From Gammaproteobacteria bacterium (GTDB lineage: Bacteria; Pseudomonadota; Gammaproteobacteria; SZUA-229), in the NCBI GenBank assembly GCA_026998145.1, contig JALTRC010000151.1:1-5039 (forward strand): a stretch of 5,039 nt of DNA. Reading direction: 5' to 3'. Shown piece after piece: positions 1-5,039 of this stretch. Made by a program: the position numbers and the translations under genes. The notes under the pieces were generated by a model, which worked only from the letters and a program-made list of their open reading frames with translations, made no database searches and was not told the origin of the DNA. How positions within the stretch are numbered: position 1 is the first letter of the stretch; every line of letters starts with the position of its first letter.

Positions 1-1079
1 GCTTTTTTACACAGCTGTTTAAATATTGCACTGGTTTCGCTATTGGATGCATAGCGCTGATTGGCATTGAGTTTAATCACCGGGCCATTATTGATAATCG
101 GCCCGTGATTATCATCGTGTTTATCGATGTAATTCGGATGTATGCCATGGGCATTGTCGGCTGAGATCAGCATGGAGTGATCGATCATGCGGGCAAAGTT
201 TTCCTCACTGCCGGCAATGCGTTTTAACACAGACTCCAGAAAATTCCCCTGGGCGCCGGCAGCCGATGCGCTACCCACTTCTTCGTGGTCAGTGCATACC
301 AGCATTTTACTGCCGGGATTAGATGTTTCTGTCATGGCCATCAGGCCGGTAAAACAACTAAGCAAATTATCCAGCCGGGCGCTGGCAATAAAGTCCTGAT
401 GCAGTCCCACATAAGCCGGTTCCTGCACATCATAAAAACACAGCTCATAATCCAGCACTTCCACCGCATCCTCTATATCTTTCTGTAACAGTTGCAGCAA
501 AATCTGTTTGAAATCCGGCCTGTCTTCATTGGGCAATTTTAACAGGATGGGGGGAATGTCTTTTTGTGCATTGATACTGCGATTTTTATTGGCTTCACGA
601 TCCAGATGAATGGCCAGACTGGGAATCACGGCAATGGGATTTTCAAAATTAATTAAATGGTGATTTAAATCCCCGTCATCATCCAGATAACTGAGCCGCC
701 CTGCCAGTGATAAATCACGATCAAACCATGGGTTTAATAATGCACCGCCGTAAACTTCCACACCCAGTTGCCAATAGCCTTTGCTAATAATCTCTGGCTG
801 CGGCTTTACTTTTAAACAGGGGCTATCGGTATGGGCGCCCACCATCTGAATACCTGTTTCTGCCACATCCTCCTCACCCAGCTTGAAAGCGATAATGGAT
901 GAGTCATTTCGCAATACAAAGTAACCCTGCTGTTTCTGTAACTGCCAGGCATCGGATTCATAAAGCCGCTGGTAGCCGGCACATTCCAGTTTGTAAACCA
1001 TTTGCTCCACAGCATGAAACGGTGTGGGCGACATGGCAATAAAATCCATTAAATCGTAATTGAATTTTTCTTCGTTCAT
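1..1079 (-). CDS. apeB: M18 family aminopeptidase (aspartyl aminopeptidase-like), C-terminus cut by window edge
   Basis: This is a zinc metallo-aminopeptidase that removes N-terminal, often acidic, residues from peptides in the cytoplasm. I translated the reverse strand from the ATG at 1079 and it stays open in one frame to base 3, giving 359 residues. The N-terminus MNEEKFNYDLMDFIAMSPTP is typical of the family. M18 metal and catalytic motifs appear in order: GAHTDSP at 81-87 (His83), ARLDNL at 234-239 (Asp237), DHEEVG at 264-269 (Glu266/Glu267) and SADNAHGIHP from 306 (Asp308). They are followed by a family-typical GPVIKLNANQRYASNSET stretch. Family members are about 420-480 residues, so the last 70 or so, including the final zinc-binding His, lie outside the window. 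No frameshift was seen. A weak GAG ribosome site sits nine bases before the ATG. The gene follows the ATP-NAD kinase gene on the same strand after 165 bases, so it may have its own promoter. The family call is firm; the exact substrate preference is inferred. Confidence 0.94.
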   Translation of the reverse strand, partial: MNEEKFNYDLMDFIAMSPTPFHAVEQMVYKLECAGYQRLYESDAWQLQKQQGYFVLRNDSSIIAFKLGEEDVAETGIQMVGAHTDSPCLKVKPQPEIISKGYWQLGVEVYGGALLNPWFDRDLSLAGRLSYLDDDGDLNHHLINFENPIAVIPSLAIHLDREANKNRSINAQKDIPPILLKLPNEDRPDFKQILLQLLQKDIEDAVEVLDYELCFYDVQEPAYVGLHQDFIASARLDNLLSCFTGLMAMTETSNPGSKMLVCTDHEEVGSASAAGAQGNFLESVLKRIAGSEENFARMIDHSMLISADNAHGIHPNYIDKHDDNHGPIINNGPVIKLNANQRYASNSETSAIFKQLCKK

Positions 1080-1104
1080 TTTTTTAACTCGTTTCTGTTA
1101 TAGA

Positions 1105-1132
1105 TTTATAAAACGGCTACGCGAAAATCAAA
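1105..1132 (-). promoter_or_regulatory. candidate sigma-70 promoter for the M18 aminopeptidase gene
   Basis: On the minus strand TATAAA (1105-1110) resembles a -10 box. TTTGAT (1127-1132) lies 16 bases upstream as a possible -35 box. The -10 ends about 25 bases before the ATG at 1079, a plausible leader length. The match is by eye and this AT-rich stretch could give it by chance. Confidence 0.35.
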
Positions 1133-1141
1133 CCCTTAAGG

Positions 1142-1176
1142 AACCTCTGACACAGAGGCACAAAGGCACAGAGGTT
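1142..1176. repeat. short CAGAGG-type direct and inverted repeat in the gap between the two minus-strand genes
   Basis: AACCTCTG (1142-1149) is an exact inverted match to CAGAGGTT (1169-1176). Another copy, CAGAGG (1153-1158), pairs with CCTCTG (1144-1149) across a three-base loop. The stretch between has direct repeats of CACAGAGG and the related CAAAGGCA. From memory, similar 'CTCTGTGCCTCTGTG' motifs recur as dispersed repeats in many environmental bacterial genomes. That parallel is not tested here. It lacks a T-tract, so it is not a standard terminator for the gene ending at 1245. Confidence 0.55.
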
Positions 1177-1244
1177 TATATGATTTACAATATTATGAAT
1201 ACGCCTGACATTGCATTTATTCCTGTTTAATAACGGATAATTTT

Positions 1245-2378
1245 TCAGCCAATACGATACAGCACCCGCTCATCATAACCGGTAATCACCGGCATCATTC
1301 CACACAATTTATCATTTAATTCCTCATCCCCTGTGTCCACCCGCAAGGGTCGCCCTTGCAGGCCGTGTATTTTTTCCGGCGTTGCCAGCAGCAAAATATT
1401 ATCCCGGCCAATACGCCGAATCACCCGGCTGCTCAACTGCTGATTACCGCGACCAAACACATGCCCCTGTCCGCCGATTAGGGTTATCACCAGTTTGGCT
1501 TTAGGCTGGCCATCCAGCAAATCCAGTATTTGCGATTCGCTTAAATCACTGGCCAGCAGTTGCCGGTTTAAAACCGCATCAACACCCAGCAGGGTGGATT
1601 CCAGTTGCAGCTCATCCAGTATTGCCTTAGGTGTGGTGCCGGAACCGATTAAATACAGGGTGTCATCCTGCATTTCCTCAATCACATAGGCCGCCATATC
1701 CTGCAATACCAGCGCCTCGTGGCTGACACCGCCCTCTTTCATATTCTGCATATAGTGATTTTCAGCAGCCACAATCAGCTCACCATAGGGGCGCGCTTTG
1801 ACAATATCATGACGAAACGCCTCCTCGTCTATATCCATTACCCGGGCTTCGTGCATGGAAAGAGGTCTGCCGCGGATCATTAACTGTAATAATTCACCGG
1901 CATGTTTTGGCGTGACCCCATAGACTGCCGAATGAATTTTACAGCCGGCAGGAATGCCCAGTACCGGAATCTGCTGATGCTGGTGTAAGGCATGCAGAGC
2001 ATTGTAAATATTGCGGGCAGTGCCATCACCACCGGCAAATGCCAGACAGTCAATACCCCGATCCAGTATTTTTGCAACAACTGCCTCCGTATCTGCCGCC
2101 GTGGTTTTACCGGCCTGATGTTCACCCAGTGACTCCACCTGAAAGCCCATTTCGGCAGCCAGATCAAAGCCCATTTCATTGGCCGCCGCATAAATCATCA
2201 CATCATCTTTTAATGGCTGTATGGCTTGCAATGCTGTACGGACGCGATCCTGTGCCTGGGAAATCCCGCCCAGAGCGCGGGCTTTTTCCAGAGTGGCAAC
2301 ACCGTCACTTCCCTTAAGGGCAACCGAGCCGCCAATGCCGGCTATGGGGTTAATAATCAAACCGAGTTTAAATGCCAT
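1245..2378 (-). CDS. ATP-NAD kinase family protein (COG3199/AcoX-like)
   Basis: This 377-residue cytoplasmic protein belongs to the NAD-kinase-like superfamily, predicted to phosphorylate NAD using ATP or polyphosphate. The N-terminus has GLIINPIAGIGGSVALKGSD (6-25), the start of the kinase fold typical of this family. The hallmark GGDGT lies at 116-120, followed by a GIPAG segment (141-145) that fits the nucleotide-binding region. The second half has IGSGTTPKAI (244-253) and GGQGHVFGRGNQQLS (302-316), which separate this COG3199/AcoX-like group from the shorter classical NadK. The length fits a full protein. The ATG at 2378 is chosen because the conserved N-terminal motif begins six residues later; the ribosome site is weak (GAAAG eight bases upstream). 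The upstream side abuts the tandem repeat array, and the M18 gene follows 165 bases downstream. Members are poorly characterised biochemically; AcoX itself is linked to acetoin gene clusters, but no acetoin genes are seen here. The family call is firm; the substrate is inferred. Confidence 0.92.
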   Translation of the reverse strand: MAFKLGLIINPIAGIGGSVALKGSDGVATLEKARALGGISQAQDRVRTALQAIQPLKDDVMIYAAANEMGFDLAAEMGFQVESLGEHQAGKTTAADTEAVVAKILDRGIDCLAFAGGDGTARNIYNALHALHQHQQIPVLGIPAGCKIHSAVYGVTPKHAGELLQLMIRGRPLSMHEARVMDIDEEAFRHDIVKARPYGELIVAAENHYMQNMKEGGVSHEALVLQDMAAYVIEEMQDDTLYLIGSGTTPKAILDELQLESTLLGVDAVLNRQLLASDLSESQILDLLDGQPKAKLVITLIGGQGHVFGRGNQQLSSRVIRRIGRDNILLLATPEKIHGLQGRPLRVDTGDEELNDKLCGMMPVITGYDERVLYRIG

Positions 2379-2402
2379 TTTTTATTCTTTCTACTCACTG
2401 AA

Positions 2403-2575
2403 TACCTCCCCCTTTAACAAAGGGGGAATGAGGGGGATTTAAAAATCTTTCAGCTTTGAATCTTCTATCAATACAGTATTTTAACTTGAACAACTTCTAA
2501 TCTCCCCCGGCCCCTCTTTGCTAAAGAGGGGAGTTCCATTACTGGCATTGAAGATCAATATGCCTTTTACCAATA
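2403..2575. repeat. repeat unit copy 1
   Basis: Left palindrome at 2408-2426: CCCCCTTT, loop AAC, AAAGGGGG. Right palindrome at 2511-2531: arms CCCCTCTTT and AAAGAGGGG around loop GCT. The two ends are imperfect inverted copies of each other: AGGGGGATTT follows the left hairpin and AATCTCCCCC precedes the right one. This gives the unit a MITE-like outline of about 130 bases (2405-2533) plus a spacer. No T-tract follows either hairpin on either strand. Confidence 0.88.
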
Positions 2576-2748
2576 TACCTCCACCTTTGACAAAGGGGGA
2601 ATGAGGGGGATTTAAAAATCTTTCAGCTTTGAATCTTCTATTAATACAGTATTTCAACTTGAACAACTTCTAATCTCCCCCGACCCCTCTTTGCTAAAGA
2701 GGGGAGCTCCATTACTGGCATTAAAGATCAATATGCTTTTTACCAATA
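2576..2748. repeat. repeat unit copy 2
   Basis: Same length as copy 1, with eight substitutions. One of them, CCACC for CCCCC, puts a mismatch in the left hairpin (2581-2599). The right hairpin (2684-2704) keeps its nine-base-pair stem. The spacer after it (about 2707-2748) is nearly identical to that of copy 1. Confidence 0.88.
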
Positions 2749-2880
2749 TACCTCCCCCTTTAATAAAGGGGGAATGAGGGGGATTTAAAAACTTTCAGCT
2801 TTGAATCTTCTATTAATACAGCATTTCAACTTGAACAACTTCTAATCTCCCCCGGCCCCTCTTTTCCAAAGAGGGGCGCT
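2749..2880. repeat. repeat unit copy 3, partial
   Basis: The left hairpin is perfect (2754-2772, loop AAT). The right hairpin (2856-2876) keeps the same arms but its loop is TCC instead of GCT, so the stem is preserved while the loop drifts. One base is missing in the A-rich run near 2790. Similarity to the other copies stops around 2877-2880, where sequence leading into ispG begins. Confidence 0.85.
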
Positions 2881-2895
2881 AACACTATCGAAGGG

Positions 2896-2924
2896 AAGGC
2901 ATTACCAATATTCAATGGTATCAT
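2896..2924 (+). promoter_or_regulatory. candidate ispG promoter with an extended -10 box
   Basis: TATCAT (2919-2924) matches the -10 consensus at five of six bases. It is preceded by TGG (2916-2918), an extended -10 motif. A weak -35 (AAGGCA, 2896-2901) is 17 bases upstream. Transcription would start near 2931, giving a leader of about 25 bases before the ATG at 2956. TACCA (2903-2907) and TGGTA (2916-2920) form an inverted repeat overlapping the -10 and could be an operator. All of this is prediction by eye. Confidence 0.45.
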
Positions 2925-2955
2925 AGCCCCCTTGTTTAACAGCCCCGAAAAACCT

Positions 2956-4188
2956 ATGCACTTTCCCGATCCATTCAAACCCAAGCGCCATTCTGTAAAA
3001 GTTAAAGTCGGTGAAATCACCATTGGTGGTGATGCGCCCATTGTTATCCAGTCCATGACCAATACGGATACGGCCAATGAACAGGCCACCGCCGAGCAAA
3101 TTGCCGAGCTGGCCGCGGCCGGTTCCGAGATGGTGCGCATTACGGTGGATACGGCAGAAGCGGCGGCAGCGGTTCCGGGCATAAAGACCCGTTTACAACA
3201 TATGGGTATTCATGTGCCAGTGGTGGGGGATTTTCATTTTAATGGCCACCGGCTGCTCACCCAGTACCCGGAATGTGCCAGCGCACTGGATAAATACCGC
3301 ATTAATCCGGGCAATGTGGGGCGGGGTAAAAAGCGGGATGAACAATTCGCCACCCTGATTGAAACCGCGGTGAAATATAACAAGCCCGTGCGCATTGGGG
3401 TGAATTGGGGCAGTATGGATCAGGAACTGCTGGCAAAACTGATGGATGAAAACGCCCGGCTGGCAGAACCCAAAGAACCCAAAATCATAATGTTTGAAAC
3501 CATTATCCGCTCGGCGCTGGATAGCGCAGCTCAGGCGGAGGAGCTGGGGCTTGGCCGGGATAAAATCATCCTCTCCTGCAAAATGTCCGATGTGCAGGAT
3601 TTAATTACCGTGTACCGGGCCATGGCCGAACGCTGTGATTACGCCCTGCATCTGGGGCTGACCGAGGCGGGCATGGGCTCCAAAGGCATAGTTGCCTCCA
3701 CCGCGGCGCTGGCCATTTTACTGCACGAAGGCATAGGCGATACCATTCGCATCTCCCTCACCCCCGAGCCGGGCGCCGCCCGCACCAAAGAAGTGATTGT
3801 TGCCCAGGAAATCCTGCAAACCATGGGACTGCGCGCCTTTTTGCCACTGGTTACCGCCTGCCCCGGCTGCGGCCGCACATCCAGCAGTTATTTTCAGGAG
3901 CTGGCCGAATCCATTCAGGCCTATCTACGGGAGCAGATGCCTGTGTGGCGGGAAAAATATCAGGGGGTGGAAAATATGTCGGTTGCGGTTATGGGCTGCG
4001 TGGTCAATGGCCCCGGGGAAAGCAAACACGCCAATATCGGCATCAGCCTGCCGGGCAATGGGGAAAAACCGGTGGCGCCGGTGTATGAGGACGGGGTTAA
4101 AACCGTCACCTTAAAAGGTGAGCATATTGCTGAGGAATTTCAGCAGCGGGTTACCGAGTATATTGAACGCCGCTATCAGCTTCTGTAA
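2956..4188 (+). CDS. ispG: 4-hydroxy-3-methylbut-2-enyl diphosphate synthase (HMBPP synthase)
   Basis: IspG (GcpE) reductively opens methylerythritol cyclodiphosphate to HMBPP, the penultimate step of the MEP isoprenoid pathway. It is a cytoplasmic [4Fe-4S] enzyme, usually supplied with electrons by flavodoxin or ferredoxin. Landmarks from this start are QSMTNTDT (32-39), RINPGNVG (115-122), LGLTEAGMGSKG (from 233), ACPGCGR with Cys302 and Cys305, and GCVVNGPGE with Cys348 and Glu355. These give the expected three-Cys plus Glu cluster ligands. At 410 residues it is longer than the E. coli enzyme (about 372) and resembles the beta/alphaproteobacterial long form, with motifs such as KPVRIGVNWGS. 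An in-frame TTG at 2932 would add eight residues. I prefer the ATG at 2956 because the TTG falls at the predicted transcription start and the extra residues are not family-like. No strong ribosome site precedes either start. The gene is divergent from the kinase gene and is not next to rlmN or hisS, its frequent gammaproteobacterial partners. Confidence 0.96.
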   Translation: MHFPDPFKPKRHSVKVKVGEITIGGDAPIVIQSMTNTDTANEQATAEQIAELAAAGSEMVRITVDTAEAAAAVPGIKTRLQHMGIHVPVVGDFHFNGHRLLTQYPECASALDKYRINPGNVGRGKKRDEQFATLIETAVKYNKPVRIGVNWGSMDQELLAKLMDENARLAEPKEPKIIMFETIIRSALDSAAQAEELGLGRDKIILSCKMSDVQDLITVYRAMAERCDYALHLGLTEAGMGSKGIVASTAALAILLHEGIGDTIRISLTPEPGAARTKEVIVAQEILQTMGLRAFLPLVTACPGCGRTSSSYFQELAESIQAYLREQMPVWREKYQGVENMSVAVMGCVVNGPGESKHANIGISLPGNGEKPVAPVYEDGVKTVTLKGEHIAEEFQQRVTEYIERRYQLL

Positions 4189-4191
4189 ATC

Positions 4192-4298
4192 TATAGCTGG
4201 CTGATACCCCAGAAAAAACTCGTTACCCTGTTTTTATGCCTGACAAGCAACAAATCACCACCCGAACAGGGGTACATATCCACAGAATATCAGCTATA
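4192..4298. repeat. nested imperfect inverted repeats between ispG and the lipoprotein gene
   Basis: TATAGCTGGCTGATA (4192-4206) pairs with TATCAGCTATA (4288-4298) apart from four extra bases in the left arm. Inside it, CCCTGTT (4226-4232) pairs with AACAGGG (4265-4271). The stretch could fold into a long hairpin in the ispG 3' region. There is no clear GC-rich stem followed by a T-run, so I do not call it an intrinsic terminator. Confidence 0.4.
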
Positions 4299-4300
4299 TT
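4271..4300 (+). promoter_or_regulatory. weak candidate promoter for the lipoprotein gene
   Basis: TATATT (4295-4300) is a fair -10 box about 38 bases before the ATG at 4338. The best -35 at a usable distance is GGTACA (4271-4276), 18 bases upstream, matching only three of six bases. The -10 overlaps the right arm of the inverted repeat ending at 4298. Confidence 0.3.
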
Positions 4301-4337
4301 AAACGGGTGAATGACAAAAATTTAAGGACTCTTTATT

Positions 4338-5039
4338 ATGACAGCTCAATATCCATTCAAACTCAGTGTAGCCGCCATTGCCATAACGGCAGCTCTCAGT
4401 GCCTGCTCCAGCAGCGGCGGCGGTGATACGACCATCTCAAAATCGGGTAATGTGTTGTCAAATGGCTATTTAAAATTTGCTACCGTTTGTCTGGATACCA
4501 ATAATAATAAAACCTGTGATGAAACAGGGGATTTAAAAACCGAATCCGATGCCAATGGCGCCTTTACTTTAAACGCACTGGCTGAACAATATGCCCAGTA
4601 TGCCATTATTGCCGAAAGTAACAGCAATACAGCCGATGACAATGGCCCTGTTACTGAAAAACTGGTGCTTTCAACACCACCAGGCAAAACCGAACCCACA
4701 ACCGGTGATGTTACTGTTAGCCCCCTCACAACCCTTATTCAGGGTTATCAGCAGGCTAATCTGGGCTTGAGCGCCGAGGCGGCTGAAGAGCAGGTTAAAA
4801 CCAATCTGGGTATAGATGATGATAACGTCTCCCTGTTTGATGACTATGTGAAAAAACTACAGGAACTAGCCAGCAGCGGTTCAGGCAAAAGCATTGCAAC
4901 AGGCGCTGTGGCCACCGGTGCATTAACCAATGCCCAAGTCTATACCCTGTTCAGTCAGGTGGCTGAAGTCACCACTGAAACAATTCAGCAGGCAATTGCC
5001 GATGTCAGCGCTGATACAACTGCCGGTATTAATCTGGGT
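4338..5039 (+). CDS. putative outer-membrane lipoprotein, N-terminal 234 residues
   Basis: Translation from the ATG at 4338 gives 234 residues with no stop before the window ends. The start is well supported: AAGGA (4324-4328) sits nine bases upstream. A type II signal peptide is clear, with Lys8, a hydrophobic segment (about 9-20) and lipobox LSAC with Cys23. Ser at +2 favours export to the outer membrane. A Ser/Gly-rich linker follows (SSSGGGD). Next comes NGYLKFATVCLDTNNNKTCD (42-61), a two-Cys segment (Cys51, Cys60) with a calcium-loop-like Asp/Asn pattern, then SDANGAFTL, resembling the small beta-sandwich carboxypeptidase-regulatory-like modules of many surface lipoproteins. SPLTTLI (128-134) starts an alpha-rich, acidic, Ala/Gln-rich region seen in similar proteins. 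Function unknown; the mature part is probably surface or periplasmic. ispG ends 149 bases upstream on the same strand, too far to infer one operon. I do not recognise a named gene. Confidence 0.82.
   Translation, partial: MTAQYPFKLSVAAIAITAALSACSSSGGGDTTISKSGNVLSNGYLKFATVCLDTNNNKTCDETGDLKTESDANGAFTLNALAEQYAQYAIIAESNSNTADDNGPVTEKLVLSTPPGKTEPTTGDVTVSPLTTLIQGYQQANLGLSAEAAEEQVKTNLGIDDDNVSLFDDYVKKLQELASSGSGKSIATGAVATGALTNAQVYTLFSQVAEVTTETIQQAIADVSADTTAGINLG

Larger units (their letters stand above)
2403..2880. repeat. tandem array of a 173-base unit, two full copies and one partial, between divergent genes
   Basis: Equivalent points recur exactly 173 bases apart: 'tacct' at 2403, 2576 and 2749, and 'gagggg' at 2526 and 2699. 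The third copy has one deleted base, which places its 'gagggg' at 2871. By hand, copies 1 and 2 differ at 8 of 173 positions. Each unit has a left palindrome, an AT-rich core of about 65 bases, a right palindrome and a spacer of roughly 44 bases; copy 3 lacks the spacer. The array fills most of the space between the minus-strand kinase gene and plus-strand ispG. Reading frames through it encode repetitive low-information peptides (NPPHSPFVKGG, PLFSKEGPGEI) and are not credible genes. Because the inter-element spacer is also duplicated, tandem duplication explains the array better than three separate insertions. Confidence 0.93.

Noticed and set aside
2408..2531. Repeat hairpins as intrinsic terminators
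   Set aside because: Stems are strong but no T-run follows on either strand, and they sit upstream of both divergent genes rather than after a gene end.
2481..2666. Minus-strand 61-codon open frame across repeat copies 1 and 2 (contains NPPHSPFVKGG and PLFSKEGPGEI)
   Set aside because: It lies wholly in the repeat array and its peptide is the translation of the palindromes. Peptides of this kind are familiar spurious predictions from such repeats, and there is no ribosome site or domain.
2403..2880. CRISPR array
   Set aside because: The period is 173 bases and the spacer is identical between copies, not unique. The units lack the 24-40-base repeat with variable spacers.
2932..2955. TTG start giving a 418-residue IspG
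   Set aside because: The extra eight residues do not resemble family N-termini, no ribosome site precedes the TTG, and the predicted transcription start lies beside it. The ATG at 2956 fits better.
2826..3182. Minus-strand 118-codon open frame antisense to ispG and ending in repeat copy 3
   Set aside because: It overlaps the strongly supported ispG coding sequence on the other strand and ends in the same repeat-derived peptide (GKEGPGEIRSCSS); it is a shadow frame.
4276..4284. DnaA-box-like ATATCCACA
   Set aside because: It is a single site with one mismatch to TTATCCACA, with no cluster of boxes and no dnaA, gidA or AT-rich unwinding region nearby.
4466..4729. Minus-strand 87-codon open frame inside the lipoprotein gene
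   Set aside because: It is antisense to a coding region with a clear ribosome site, signal peptide and lipobox, and shows no features of its own.

Overview
The window looks like chromosomal DNA of a gammaproteobacterium or a close relative. The evidence is an M18 aminopeptidase of the ApeB type, an ATP-NAD kinase family protein of the COG3199/AcoX type, an IspG of the long form common in beta- and alphaproteobacteria and some gammaproteobacteria, and a lipoprotein typical of Gram-negative outer membranes. Base composition looks moderate and even over the coding parts; I did not count it. No genus can be assigned from the sequence alone.

Layout: positions 1-1079 (minus) hold an M18 aminopeptidase whose C-terminus lies outside the window. 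A 165-base gap follows, with a candidate promoter and a short CAGAGG-type repeat. Positions 1245-2378 (minus) hold a complete ATP-NAD kinase family gene. Positions 2379-2955 lie between divergent genes and are filled mostly by three tandem copies of a 173-base unit. Each unit carries two strong palindromes that are also inverted copies of each other. Positions 2956-4188 (plus) hold a complete ispG. Positions 4189-4337 contain nested inverted repeats and a weak promoter. Positions 4338-5039 (plus) hold the first 234 codons of a lipoprotein gene that runs off the right edge.

The genes do not form an obvious pathway. The two minus-strand genes may be co-transcribed or expressed separately (peptide breakdown; a putative NAD-phosphorylating enzyme). 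ispG supplies the penultimate step of the MEP isoprenoid pathway and stands apart from its common gammaproteobacterial neighbours (rlmN, hisS). The lipoprotein is probably an independent surface protein. The tandem repeat array is the most unusual feature. I found no phage, CRISPR, toxin-antitoxin, tRNA or rRNA, and no convincing new multi-gene system.
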